Source: Treponema sp. (GTDB lineage: Bacteria; Spirochaetota; Spirochaetia; Treponematales; Treponemataceae). From it: 49,140 nucleotides of DNA. Below are positions 34,001-42,639 of the stretch, in pieces. A model generated the notes under the pieces. The model saw only the letters and a list, made by a program, of their open reading frames with translations. It was not told where the DNA came from and ran no database searches. Numbering within the stretch: the first letter of the stretch is position 1; every line of letters begins with the position of its first letter. The position numbers and the translations under genes were made by a program. The stretch is taken from contig JAEDFA010000005.1 of NCBI GenBank assembly GCA_016293005.1, forward strand, positions 1 to 49,140. The letters run 5' to 3'.

Positions 34001-35233
34001 TTAAACTTCACAAATAAAATACTTCTTTTTACCTCGCCGGAAAATAATTATTTTTCCTTCGATGGCAATTTCTTTTGAAATCATCATAGTTTCATCACTA
34101 CAAATTTTTCCGTTAATTGAAATTGCATTTCCTTTTAAAAATTCACGCGCTTCACGGCGGCTCGATGCAATTTTATTGTTTACAAGCACATCGATTAAAG
34201 GTTCTTCTGATTGAAGCGTAAAATTTGGAACGCCTTTTAATCCAGAAAGAATATCTTTTACGGAAAGACCCTCAAAATCGCCTTTAAAAAGTTTCTGGCT
34301 CACAGTTACAGCATTATCGGCTTCTATTTTACCGTGAATGTCTTTTACGACTTCCCATGCAAGTGTTTTCTGTGCAATTCGAGATTCAGGGGCGCTTTGC
34401 TGCTCACTGTAAATTTCTTCGATTTTTTCTTTTGAAAGGAATGTGAAAACTTTAAGATATTCCAAAACTTTCGCATCATCTGTATTTATAAGATACTGAT
34501 AGATTTCGTAGGCAGAAGTTTTTTCTTTATCAAGCCAGAGCGCATTTCCTTCTGATTTTCCAAATTTTTTACCAGTCGAATCGAGAATCAAAGGCATCGT
34601 AAAGGCATAAGCGGTTTTATCCGTACATTTTCTGATTAAATCAACACCTGTAGTGATATTTCCCCATTGATCGCTTCCAGCAACCTGCATAATACAGTTT
34701 TTCTCCTGAAAAAGATGAAGAAAATCGTAACCCTGCAAAAGCATATAAGCAAATTCTGCAAAAGTGATTCCTGTTTCAAGGCGACGACGGATAATGTCTT
34801 TATCAAGCATGTAATTTACATTGATGTATTTTCCGATGTCGCGAAGAAAGTTTAAAAATGTATAATCTTTCAGCCAGTCGTAATTATCTACAAGTTCTGC
34901 CGAAGGAACAAGCGCTTTTATCTGACTGCGGATTCCTTCAATATTTTTGTTAACAGTTTCTTCAGAAATAATTTCTCGTTCTGCTGTTGGACGCGGATCT
35001 CCAATTCTTCCGGTTGCTCCTCCACAAAGAAGAATCGGATGATGACCGTGATTTGCAAGGCGTTTTGCCATACACAGCGAAGAATAATGGCCTAAATGAA
35101 GACTTGAAGCCGTTGGATCTGTTCCCCAATAAAAATAAAACGGTGAACCGTCGAGCACTTTCTGTAAATCTTCTTCTGTACCGGCAATATCTTTAATAAG
35201 ACCACGCCATTTTAAATCTTCAAATAAAGTCAT
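34001..35233 (-). CDS. tyrS: Tyrosyl-tRNA synthetase
   Basis: Charges tRNA-Tyr. HIGH-type motif HLGH at 46-49 (SSLHLGHYSSL) and KMSKS-type KFGKSEGN. GSDQWGNITTGVDLIRK identifies the tyrosine enzyme. The C-terminal S4-like domain binds tRNA (ASSRREAREFLKGNAISING). It begins MTLFEDLKWR (35233); the longer open frame has no site. 410 residues is usual. Promoter: TTGAAA-17-TATAAT (35281-35309). The leader of about 40 nt is too short for a T-box. Confidence 0.96.
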   Translation of the reverse strand: MTLFEDLKWRGLIKDIAGTEEDLQKVLDGSPFYFYWGTDPTASSLHLGHYSSLCMAKRLANHGHHPILLCGGATGRIGDPRPTAEREIISEETVNKNIEGIRSQIKALVPSAELVDNYDWLKDYTFLNFLRDIGKYINVNYMLDKDIIRRRLETGITFAEFAYMLLQGYDFLHLFQEKNCIMQVAGSDQWGNITTGVDLIRKCTDKTAYAFTMPLILDSTGKKFGKSEGNALWLDKEKTSAYEIYQYLINTDDAKVLEYLKVFTFLSKEKIEEIYSEQQSAPESRIAQKTLAWEVVKDIHGKIEADNAVTVSQKLFKGDFEGLSVKDILSGLKGVPNFTLQSEEPLIDVLVNNKIASSRREAREFLKGNAISINGKICSDETMMISKEIAIEGKIIIFRRGKKKYFICEV

Positions 35234-35280
35234 AAAACACCATACCAAAATAAAATTTGCCCTAAAAAGAGCGTTTATCC

Positions 35281-35309
35281 ATTATATATTAATGAAAATT
35301 AAGTTTCAA
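35281..35309 (-). promoter_or_regulatory. tyrS promoter
   Basis: On the minus strand TTGAAA (35304-35309), 17-bp spacer, TATAAT (35281-35286). Transcription should begin near 35274, about 40 nt before the ATG. Confidence 0.65.
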
Positions 35310-35345
35310 TAATGAGAATTTTTACGAAACTTCTATAATTTAACA

Positions 35346-36131
35346 CTAAAAAAGTCCATGAATCAGCCTATATGCAACAGAACCTTCGCGAGGAGAAGAA
35401 GGAATGTTATCTTTTGAAAACCAGTGCGCTTCTGCAATTTCTTCTTGTTGAAGATTAAAATCACCACTTTCGTATTCAGCATAAAAAGCGAGCATAAGCT
35501 GATCTGGAAAAGGCCAGCTTTGAGAACCGGCATAGCGTATATTTTTAATTTTTATTCCGACTTCTTCAAAAACTTCGCGAGCAACGGCATGTTCACAAGA
35601 CTCCCCGACTTCTATAAAACCTGCAATACATGCAAAAATATCCTGATTTCGGTAAGTGTGCTTTACAAGAAGAATTTCATCACCTTTTGAAACAAGAACA
35701 ATTATGCAAGGCTCAATTCGCGGAAAATATTCTGACTTACATTCAGGACAGATTTTTGAAGAATTTTTCTGAGAAAATCTTAAAATCGAAGAACATCTAG
35801 AACAGAATTTCATGGAATCGTTCCATTTCCACAAAGAATATGCGCGTGAAATAAGTGCATTTTCAAATTCTGAATGATAAAAAAAATATTGTCTGATTGG
35901 AACCTTGGAAAAATCTTTAAAAACGCCATCTTCAGGCGATGGAAGAATGACAGAAGAATAATTTTGTTCAGGTTCAACAATAAAATCCAGTTTTTCATCA
36001 TAAAAATCCAAAACCGAACAAAAATCATCAATACCCGGCAAAAGCGATTTTTTAAGAAAAACATTTTTATCTGAGAAAATAAAAAAATTAGAAATATTTT
36101 TTAATTCTGACTTTTCGTTTAAAAGAATCAT
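35346..36131 (-). CDS. nudC: NADH pyrophosphatase/RNA decapping hydrolase (NudC)
   Basis: Hydrolyses NAD(H), and removes NAD caps from RNA in family members. Zinc ribbon Cys110, 113, 128 and 131. Nudix box GFIEVGESCEHAVAREVFEEVG (171-192) has the required Glu residues. The NudC signature SQSWPFPDQLM (203-213) follows. 261 residues is normal. No strong ribosome site: AGG lies 12 nt upstream. The stop is about 97 bp upstream of the tyrS start region, so probably a separate unit. The tRNA-Lys gene lies 86 bp upstream. Confidence 0.93.
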   Translation of the reverse strand: MILLNEKSELKNISNFFIFSDKNVFLKKSLLPGIDDFCSVLDFYDEKLDFIVEPEQNYSSVILPSPEDGVFKDFSKVPIRQYFFYHSEFENALISRAYSLWKWNDSMKFCSRCSSILRFSQKNSSKICPECKSEYFPRIEPCIIVLVSKGDEILLVKHTYRNQDIFACIAGFIEVGESCEHAVAREVFEEVGIKIKNIRYAGSQSWPFPDQLMLAFYAEYESGDFNLQQEEIAEAHWFSKDNIPSSPREGSVAYRLIHGLF

Positions 36132-36186
36132 AAAATTTAAAACCTGATTTTTAATGCTAAAAATGATTTAAAATCTTAAAAAACAT

Positions 36187-36218
36187 AAAAAAAGGCTCCT
36201 GCAAAAACAGAAGCCTTT
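36187..36218 (-). terminator. Terminator of the tRNA-Lys gene
   Basis: AAAGGCTCCTG (36191-36201) pairs with CAGAAGCCTTT (36208-36218) with one G-U. On the minus strand a T7 run (36187-36193) follows. It begins right at the 3' end of the tRNA. Confidence 0.85.
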
Positions 36219-36290
36219 GAGCTATGATGGACTCGAACCATCGACAGCCGCCTTAAAAGGGCGGTGCTCTACCACCTGAGCTAATAGCCC
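36218..36290 (-). tRNA. tRNA-Lys (anticodon UUU)
   Basis: A 73-nt cloverleaf on the minus strand. Acceptor stem GGGCTAT with ATAGCTC and discriminator A; D arm TAGCTCAGGTGGTAGAGC; anticodon stem CCGCC/GGCGG with loop CTTTTAA (anticodon TTT at 36255-36257); T arm GATGGTTCGAGTCCATC. The CCA end is not encoded. The acceptor and D arm are like those of tRNA-Ile in many bacteria, but the anticodon assigns lysine. Confidence 0.95.
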
Positions 36291-36382
36291 GCTCATTCAT
36301 TGCTGAATGCTTTTATAATATACATTAAACAAAAAAAACTGTCAATACTAAAATCAATTTTTTTTGTTTTTTTTTAAATTTT

Positions 36383-37741
36383 TTATTCAAAATAAACTGA
36401 ATCTTCTTCGTTTTCACCGACGACACAAAACCAGCGGGAACTTTCATTTACAAAATATTTATTAAACGCACTCAAAACTCCTTCCGGCGTAACATCATAA
36501 ATTCTTTGAAAAAGTTCATCTGATTTTTCGACATCCTGATAATTTAAATAACTGTAAGAAAGGCGTAAATTCAAACTGTAAACCGTCTGACTTGATGCGT
36601 ACACAGAATTAATATACGAATTAACATAACTTTTAAGTCTTGAAGAAACAGGTTCAGTGATAAAATTACCCTTTTTATCTTTCCCGGAAACAACATTTCC
36701 ACCGCTCATGATGTCTCGGGCAATTTTTGTGTGCTTTGCGAAATCCTTTAAATTTGAAACACTGCTAAGCATCTCATAGCCTAAAGGAGCTTTTCCGCCT
36801 GTACTTGAACTTGAAGGCGTATAACAGTCACCAAAATGTTCGCGAACAACATTAAAAAGAACATCAGAATACATTTTTGAAGCAATTTCAAAATCAAAAA
36901 AATCATCATCAACTGTCAAAGGAGCTTTAAAAAATCTTATCACTTCAGCCGAACCTTCTGCAGTAGGATGAATAAAAACAGCATTCTCACCAGAAACTTC
37001 AACAGGTTCAACAACCTGATTTTTTAATTCTGATTTTAGCGCAGGAATTTTTGAAAATTTTCTATTTAAAAGAGCAATAAGTTTTTCAAAATCAAAATTA
37101 CCCGAGGCAACAATACAAATTCTTCTTGAATCTAAAACAGACGGATAAAATTCTTTTACTTTTTCAAGGGTGATGTTTTTTATTGATTCAGGCTGAACTT
37201 TTGCACTGACACTATAAGGATGATTTTCGTAAATCAACTGACTTGCATAATAAACTAAAAGGTCCACAGGCGAATTCAGCATATTTTGAATGGAAAGTTC
37301 ATAGGATTTTTTTAAATTGTCGAATTCTTTTTTTTCAAAAAGCGGAGAAAAAAAGCCGTCTTCAAAAACATCAAAAGTTTCATCAAAATAATAATCGATT
37401 GAATTCATGATGTAAACAGAACCATTTTTTACTGTTCTAGAAGAAATAGAACTTCCTGTCCTATAATAAAAGTCTTGAAGGTCACTGTAAGAATATTTTT
37501 TTGAACCGGAAGTAATCATATTAAAAACAGCATCTTCAAGCCCCGACTCTTCTTTTGAGTAATAATTTATTCCGCCTGAAACGATGACAGACAAAGATGT
37601 AAAATGCGATGACGAATCTAAATTCACATAAACGGGAATGGAATTCTCAAGCGTAAACGACTTAATTTTTTCTTTTGCGCAAACTGAAAAAGAAAGAAAG
37701 AATAAAAAATATTTAATGAAAGAATTGCATTTTATTTTCAT
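36383..37741 (-). CDS. M16-family partner subunit without zinc site
   Basis: 452 residues with a signal peptide (1-22, YFLFFLSFSVCA). The fold is that of the inverzincin (M16) family: INYYSKEESGLEDAVFNMI sits where HxxEH should be, and the metal site is absent, so this is the non-catalytic half of a two-subunit peptidase. Two M16-type repeats are visible (QPESIKNITLEKVKEFYPS; NSYINSVYASSQ). The ATG follows GGAG. It starts 18 bp after the active subunit gene stops, so the two likely pair in the periplasm. Confidence 0.85.
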   Translation of the reverse strand: MKIKCNSFIKYFLFFLSFSVCAKEKIKSFTLENSIPVYVNLDSSSHFTSLSVIVSGGINYYSKEESGLEDAVFNMITSGSKKYSYSDLQDFYYRTGSSISSRTVKNGSVYIMNSIDYYFDETFDVFEDGFFSPLFEKKEFDNLKKSYELSIQNMLNSPVDLLVYYASQLIYENHPYSVSAKVQPESIKNITLEKVKEFYPSVLDSRRICIVASGNFDFEKLIALLNRKFSKIPALKSELKNQVVEPVEVSGENAVFIHPTAEGSAEVIRFFKAPLTVDDDFFDFEIASKMYSDVLFNVVREHFGDCYTPSSSSTGGKAPLGYEMLSSVSNLKDFAKHTKIARDIMSGGNVVSGKDKKGNFITEPVSSRLKSYVNSYINSVYASSQTVYSLNLRLSYSYLNYQDVEKSDELFQRIYDVTPEGVLSAFNKYFVNESSRWFCVVGENEEDSVYFE

Positions 37742-37759
37742 TTAGAACTCCAGAATAAA

Positions 37760-39196
37760 TTATTTTTCAATAACAGAAAATCCATGCTCTTGAAATTCGA
37801 GTTTATATTCAGCAAATACTTCAGGATTCACAAGCACTGTAATAAAAGGATTCAAATTTTTTATATATTTTTCTATCGCAGAAAGCATTTCGTCTTTTGT
37901 AACTTCGTTCATTTTTGAATTGTAAGTGTAAAAATATTCTGCAGAAGAAGAAATCCAGTTTTTACGCAAAATTGAAAGAAATGATGAAGTCGTTTCAGTG
38001 CTAAAAATCATGTCGTCTTTCAAACGCTGTTTTATCAATTCAAAATCTTCATCCGACATAAAAAGAACAGATTTTTCAAGCGCACCAGAAATATTTTCAG
38101 CGAACTGTTTTACACGAAGAGGAATTTCACCAGAAGAAGATTCCATAATCGCCTGAACAGTTGAAGAGCCGCAGGTTCTGTAAGTTGAATACCATGCATT
38201 AATATAATCTTTTTCAGGAATTGAAAGATTTATTTCTTCTGTAAAAAATTTTTTGAAATAACTTTTGGGATTTTCTGCAACCTGAAACACCATATCAAGC
38301 GGATAAGTGTCTTCAACCTCAAACTCAGCATCAGGACCACGAAATTTTACGATAACCTGAAATAAATTTTTCGACATTTTATCGAAAGGCATTACAAAAT
38401 ATTCAGGCTTTGAAAGCGGATTTTTTTCATGCCGAACAACAGTCGATTTTCCATTTTTTTCAAAAGGCGAAGGCGCTTTCTTCCAGTCAGAAAAAACTGA
38501 TTTTACAAGATTGAAAACTTCTTCAGGATTTATGTCGCCGCCTATAAAAAGCGCAGAATTTCCGGGAATATAAAATTCTTTCTGTATTTTCTTGAGTTGT
38601 TTTACGCTTGCATTTTTTACAGCTTCCAAAGAACCACCCGGAGTCATTTTCCACGGAGCAAGAGGATAAAGAGTTTCAGAAATTTTTCTACTTAAAATAC
38701 TTTCAGGCTCTGTAAAATCTCTTTGAATTTCTGAAAGAACAACTTTTTTTTCGCTTTCAAGTTCTTTTTTATCAAGAAGAGGATTTCTTATTGCACTACT
38801 CCAGAATTCAAGACCTTCTTTTAACTGGTCTTTTGGAATGGTGAAATAATAATTAACACATTCAAGCCCCGTAGTTCCATTCCAGGAAGCAGTTCCCAAA
38901 TCGTTTAAAGCCTTGTTTACTTCCTGCGCAGACTTGTATTTTGAATTTCCTTTAAACATCAAGTGCTCATAAAGGTGAAAAAGCCCGGAAGTTTCTTCTT
39001 CCTGTGTAAAAGCGCCGCATTTTACAGCGATTTCAACATATACAAGCGGAACAGTGTGATTTTCAAGAACAAAAACCTCAAGTCCATTTTCAAGTTTTTC
39101 CTGAAAAAGATTGTCGAAAGGCGTTTTTTCAGCAAAAACAAACGAATTTAACAAAAAAATAGAAACAGTAAGTATTCTTTTAAAAAATGTTTTCAT
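37760..39196 (-). CDS. Zn-dependent M16 peptidase, catalytic subunit
   Basis: 478 residues. Signal peptide 1-22 (LTVSIFLLNSFVFA). The inverted zinc motif HLYEH (74-78) is intact in SGLFHLYEHLMFKGN, and the downstream Glu lies in KKVVLSEIQRD. Family members degrade short peptides or pre-sequences; they act as pairs with an inactive partner, here the next gene. On the minus strand a promoter (TTGAAA-17-TATAAT) ends 6 nt before its ATG and there is no ribosome site, so the mRNA is predicted leaderless. Confidence 0.93.
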   Translation of the reverse strand: MKTFFKRILTVSIFLLNSFVFAEKTPFDNLFQEKLENGLEVFVLENHTVPLVYVEIAVKCGAFTQEEETSGLFHLYEHLMFKGNSKYKSAQEVNKALNDLGTASWNGTTGLECVNYYFTIPKDQLKEGLEFWSSAIRNPLLDKKELESEKKVVLSEIQRDFTEPESILSRKISETLYPLAPWKMTPGGSLEAVKNASVKQLKKIQKEFYIPGNSALFIGGDINPEEVFNLVKSVFSDWKKAPSPFEKNGKSTVVRHEKNPLSKPEYFVMPFDKMSKNLFQVIVKFRGPDAEFEVEDTYPLDMVFQVAENPKSYFKKFFTEEINLSIPEKDYINAWYSTYRTCGSSTVQAIMESSSGEIPLRVKQFAENISGALEKSVLFMSDEDFELIKQRLKDDMIFSTETTSSFLSILRKNWISSSAEYFYTYNSKMNEVTKDEMLSAIEKYIKNLNPFITVLVNPEVFAEYKLEFQEHGFSVIEK

Positions 39197-39202
39197 AATC
39201 TG

Positions 39203-39231
39203 ATTATAAGACGAGTATTTTTTTATTTCAA
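39203..39231 (-). promoter_or_regulatory. M16 promoter next to the start codon
   Basis: On the minus strand TTGAAA (39226-39231), 17-bp spacer, TATAAT (39203-39208). The ATG at 39196 follows after CAGATT. Confidence 0.7.
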
Positions 39232-39279
39232 CTTTAACGTCTTTCCATATCAGAATTTTATCCGTGAGAAACTTCTATT

Positions 39280-39307
39280 TTGACATTTCTTTTTAATTTG
39301 TCATAAT
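39280..39307 (+). promoter_or_regulatory. Promoter of the mmdA-type gene
   Basis: TTGACA (39280-39285), 16-bp spacer, CATAAT (39302-39307). Leader of about 60 nt with a GGGAG ribosome site (39364-39368). Confidence 0.6.
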
Positions 39308-39377
39308 TGACTATAAGTTGATTTTAATGTTAAAATTAAAAAACTTATGAATCTGAGTTTTATGGGAGTAACTGATT

Positions 39378-40868
39378 ATGGAATACAATGTTGAAAAACA
39401 GCACGAAAAAGGAAAATTCCATGCAATAGAAAGAATTAACAAACTTTGCGACAAAGATTCTTTCATGGAAATATATTCCGGCGTCCGACACAACTGTACA
39501 AGTTTTGGAATGGAAAAAAAAGACATTCCGTACGACGGTGTAATCACAGGTTTCGGCACAATTAATGGCAGAAAAGTTGCTGTTTACGCTCAGGATTTTA
39601 CAGTTCAGGGCGGTTCATTAGGTTTAATGCACGGTAAAAAAATTGCAGAATTAATCGATAAAGCAATACAAGCCCGCTGTCCTGTAATTGGAATCAATGA
39701 TTCAGGCGGAGCACGCATTCAGGAAGGTGTAGACGCCCTCTGCGGTTACGGAGATTTATTTTATCAGAATGTAAGGGCATCTGGTTCAGTTCCACAGATT
39801 TCTATCATCGCAGGTCCTTGTGCAGGAGGAGCCGTTTATTCACCAGGAATAACAGACTTCATTTTCGCCGTAGACAAAATCAGCCAGCTTTTTATCACAG
39901 GACCAAAAGTTGTAAAATCAGTTATGTTCATGGACATCACTGCAGAAGACCTTGGTGGCGCTTCAATTCATTCAAAAAAATCAGGAGTTGCTCAATTCCG
40001 CTGTATTTCAGAACCAGAATGTTTTGACAAAGTGCGAGCCCTTCTTGACTACATACCGCACTACTACGGCGATGAACTTGTTCAGGCTGCAAAATTCCAC
40101 TATAGCGAACACAAAAAAGAAACTCATATCGAAAAAGTAATTCCTGAAAATGCAAGAAAAGGATACGACATCCGCGACATCATCAACGATGTTACAGACG
40201 ATGATTCTTTCTTTGAAACATCAGAAGAATTTGCAATAAACTGCGTAACAGGCTTTGCAAAAATCGAAGGTCGCTCAGTCGGAATCGTTGCAAATAATCC
40301 TCAAGGCATGGGCGGAATCATGGACTGCGATGCTTCAGATAAAATTGCACGCCATGTGCGATACTGCGACGCATACAACATTCCTATCCTTACATTCGTA
40401 GATGTTCCAGGCTTTGTTCCAGGTCCTCAGGAAGAACAAAAAGGAATCATCAGACACGGCGCAAAAGTTATATACGCATATTCAGAATCAACTGTTCCAA
40501 AAGTTACAGTAATCACAAGAAAAGCATACGGTGGAGCATACATCGCAATGTGTTCAAAGCATATCGGTGCAGATTATGTCTACGCATGGCCTTCTTCAGA
40601 AATTGCCGTAATGGGTTCAGACGGTGCTGTCGGAATTCTTTATGCAAAAGAACTCAAAGACCCTGAAAAAGCCTCTTATGTTGCAGAAAAAAAAGCACAA
40701 TACGAAGAAGAAATCATGACTCCAACAATCGCTGCAAAACGCGGTTACATTTCAGAAGTAATAAAACCTTCAGAAACACGCCGTTATGTTGCAAACAGTT
40801 TCAAATTCCTTGAAAATAAAAAATCAATGGATAAACCTTCTAAAAAACACGGAAACATTCCGCTTTAA
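39378..40868 (+). CDS. mmdA: Acyl-CoA carboxylase/decarboxylase carboxyltransferase subunit (MmdA/PccB type)
   Basis: 496 residues. The crotonase-like carboxyltransferase fold: YDGVITGFGTINGRKVAVYA, QGGSLGLMHGKKIAELID, INDSGGARIQEGVDALCGYG, AGPCAGGAVYSPG in the first half, and VGIVANNPQGMGG, YGGAYIAMCSKHIGADYVYA in the second. It moves CO2 between biotin and methylmalonyl-CoA or propionyl-CoA; the exact substrate is not settled by sequence. No biotin domain is included, so it needs a carrier such as OadA or another protein. GGGAG supports the ATG. A terminator follows. OadG-A-B lie about 35 kb away. Confidence 0.9.
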   Translation: MEYNVEKQHEKGKFHAIERINKLCDKDSFMEIYSGVRHNCTSFGMEKKDIPYDGVITGFGTINGRKVAVYAQDFTVQGGSLGLMHGKKIAELIDKAIQARCPVIGINDSGGARIQEGVDALCGYGDLFYQNVRASGSVPQISIIAGPCAGGAVYSPGITDFIFAVDKISQLFITGPKVVKSVMFMDITAEDLGGASIHSKKSGVAQFRCISEPECFDKVRALLDYIPHYYGDELVQAAKFHYSEHKKETHIEKVIPENARKGYDIRDIINDVTDDDSFFETSEEFAINCVTGFAKIEGRSVGIVANNPQGMGGIMDCDASDKIARHVRYCDAYNIPILTFVDVPGFVPGPQEEQKGIIRHGAKVIYAYSESTVPKVTVITRKAYGGAYIAMCSKHIGADYVYAWPSSEIAVMGSDGAVGILYAKELKDPEKASYVAEKKAQYEEEIMTPTIAAKRGYISEVIKPSETRRYVANSFKFLENKKSMDKPSKKHGNIPL

Positions 40869-40919
40869 AAAGTTTATAAAGAAACTGAAGCATTTAGCGC
40901 TTTTCTAAATTTCTAAAAA

Positions 40920-40950
40920 AGCCTGTCAGATTCTGGCAGGCTCTTCTTTT
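40920..40950 (+). terminator. Terminator after mmdA
   Basis: AGCCTGTCA (40920-40928) and TGGCAGGCT (40934-40942) pair with one G-U and a 5-base loop; CTTCTTTT follows. Confidence 0.8.
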
Positions 40951-40965
40951 AAAAAGGAAAAAATT

Positions 40966-41880
40966 ATGTATTCAGATACGCACTTTCATTTTGAAAATTT
41001 CATAAGCCGCGGAATAAACGCACAGGAAACACTCTCACACCTTGCAGAATCAGACTGTTTTTTCGCTCTGGACATCGGAACGGAACACGACGATTTAATC
41101 CACAGAATTAAAACTGTAAAAGATGCAGTAACTTCTATTTCAGATAAAACAATTCAGAATAAATGCAGAAACTTTCTTTATTTTTCAGCAGGAATCTGGC
41201 CGTCAGCGGAAGAAATCAAAAATAGAAAAGAAAATATCGATATTTTAAAAGAAAAAATCAAAGAAGCAGAAAGTTCATCACAAAACGACTTTCCTTTCAA
41301 CACAAAAATTATCGCACTCGGAGAATGTGGTCTTGACCATCACTGGAATCCAAGTGGCGAAGACCACAGAAATGCCGAAGATTTTTCAACCGATATGTTT
41401 AAAAGCGAAAAAGAACTTTTTGAAATGCAGCTTTTACTCGCAAAAGACCTTTCACTTCCTGTAATAATTCATTCACGGGATGCTTTTAAGGAAACTCTTG
41501 AATCAGTAAAAAAAATCGGCTACCACAACGGAATAATTCACTGCTATTCTTACGGCAAAACCGAGGCAAAAGAATTTCTTGATTACGGCTGGTACATAAG
41601 TTTCAGTGGTTCAGTTACATACACAAAAAAAAGGTGCATGAATGAAATGGAAGAACTGATAAAATCAATCCCGGATGATAGAATTTTAGTTGAAACAGAC
41701 TCACCTTACCTTGCCCCGGTTCCATTTCGCGGAAAAGTAAATTCTCCTTCACTTATAAAAAATACTTACGATTTTATTGCAAAAATAAAAGAAATTTCAA
41801 GCGAGGAATTAAGCGCTTTAGTCGATAAAAATATTTCAAAACTTTTTAATATTACAAAACCTGACTGTAAAGAGAACTGA
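40966..41880 (+). CDS. TatD-family metal-dependent hydrolase
   Basis: 304 residues; TIM-barrel DNase/amidohydrolase-like. Metal and active residues are in DTHFHFENF, LGECGLDHHWN, VIIHSRDAFKETL, GIIHCYSYG and VETDSPYLAPVPF. In E. coli TatD and YcfH/YjjV have nuclease and deacylase roles. The substrate is not known here. The ATG has AAAGGA upstream and it follows the mmdA terminator. It ends 29 bp inside the opposite-strand gene at 41852. Confidence 0.92.
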   Translation: MYSDTHFHFENFISRGINAQETLSHLAESDCFFALDIGTEHDDLIHRIKTVKDAVTSISDKTIQNKCRNFLYFSAGIWPSAEEIKNRKENIDILKEKIKEAESSSQNDFPFNTKIIALGECGLDHHWNPSGEDHRNAEDFSTDMFKSEKELFEMQLLLAKDLSLPVIIHSRDAFKETLESVKKIGYHNGIIHCYSYGKTEAKEFLDYGWYISFSGSVTYTKKRCMNEMEELIKSIPDDRILVETDSPYLAPVPFRGKVNSPSLIKNTYDFIAKIKEISSEELSALVDKNISKLFNITKPDCKEN

Positions 41881-42337
41881 TTTCGTCGCGCCATTCAAAT
41901 TTTGCATCGCGGTTTTCCCATTCGATAATCTTTTTTATTGTAAAATGCCTTTGGTCTCTTGGATTTTCAAAATAAAGGATTCCGAACCGCCCCTGCCCGA
42001 TGTAACAGATTTTTTCGTTGTGACCGACAGTTTCTGACTTTTCAAGCATACTCATCACACATTCAAAGTGAACGGGACTTCCTGAAGTTTTGTCGCTTAA
42101 TGCACTTGAAACATCTGTTATCGCTTTTTGACACAACGGACAAATTACAGTGCGGGATTTTAACTCTTTTATAGCCTGTTCATTTTTTTTAAGATTTTCG
42201 TTGTTTTCCTGAGACAAAGCCTGACGAGATCCTTCATAGTATTTTGAAAAATTTTCTTTATTGTTCTGAAAATTATTTGAATAACTACGCTGATTGTTCC
42301 ATGATTTATTCTTTCCATGACGATTATTGCGATTCAT
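41852..42337 (-). CDS. Conserved-looking zinc-ribbon protein of unknown function
   Basis: 161 residues. The N-terminal 60 are Asn/Arg/Lys/Gln-rich and probably disordered (NRNNRHGKNKSWNNQRSYSN). Then comes a zinc-binding pattern CPLCQKAITD with a later HFEC (CxxC..HxxC), and an aromatic, charged C-terminal part (YIGQGRFGILYFENP). GGAG precedes the ATG. Its 3' end overlaps TatD on the other strand by 29 bp. I do not recognise the family; an RNA- or nucleic-acid-related role is possible from the basic tail. Confidence 0.7.
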   Translation of the reverse strand: MNRNNRHGKNKSWNNQRSYSNNFQNNKENFSKYYEGSRQALSQENNENLKKNEQAIKELKSRTVICPLCQKAITDVSSALSDKTSGSPVHFECVMSMLEKSETVGHNEKICYIGQGRFGILYFENPRDQRHFTIKKIIEWENRDAKFEWRDEISSLYSQVL

Positions 42338-42639
42338 AAATACTCCAGTTTTTAAAATTACTCAAAATGAAAAAGAGAATTTTTATACTATGTAATTAAT
42401 CCGCTCAAGCGGCTATAAATTATGGTTATCTATAAAAAATTCAGATTTTATAGATAATTAAAAAATGCGATGTTCTAAGTCATGCTATTACATAAACTTA
42501 AAAAGCATCGGCATCTTGAAAAAATAGACAAAAAAAGTCTTTCAAGATACCTTTATATAATACAAAAAAACGACGGATAAATAAAGTAGGAAAACTGTTT
42601 TTATTTTTAAAGAAAGATTTGAAATTCCAAAATGATTAA
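42338..42639. other. Intergenic region with several inverted repeats
   Basis: 300 bp without a gene. Features: CCGCTCAAGCGG (42401-42412); perfect 12-bp repeat TTATCTATAAAA (42426-42437) with TTTTATAGATAA (42446-42457); ATCTTGAAA (42513-42521) with TTTCAAGAT (42540-42548) and the inner AGAC/GTCT stem. A minus-strand promoter for the 41852 gene may lie near 42389-42410 (TTGAGC-15-TATAAA). A small RNA is possible but not identified. Confidence 0.4.

Noticed and set aside
35234..35309. T-box leader of tyrS
   Set aside because: The leader is only about 40 nt, too short, and no T-box motif was found.
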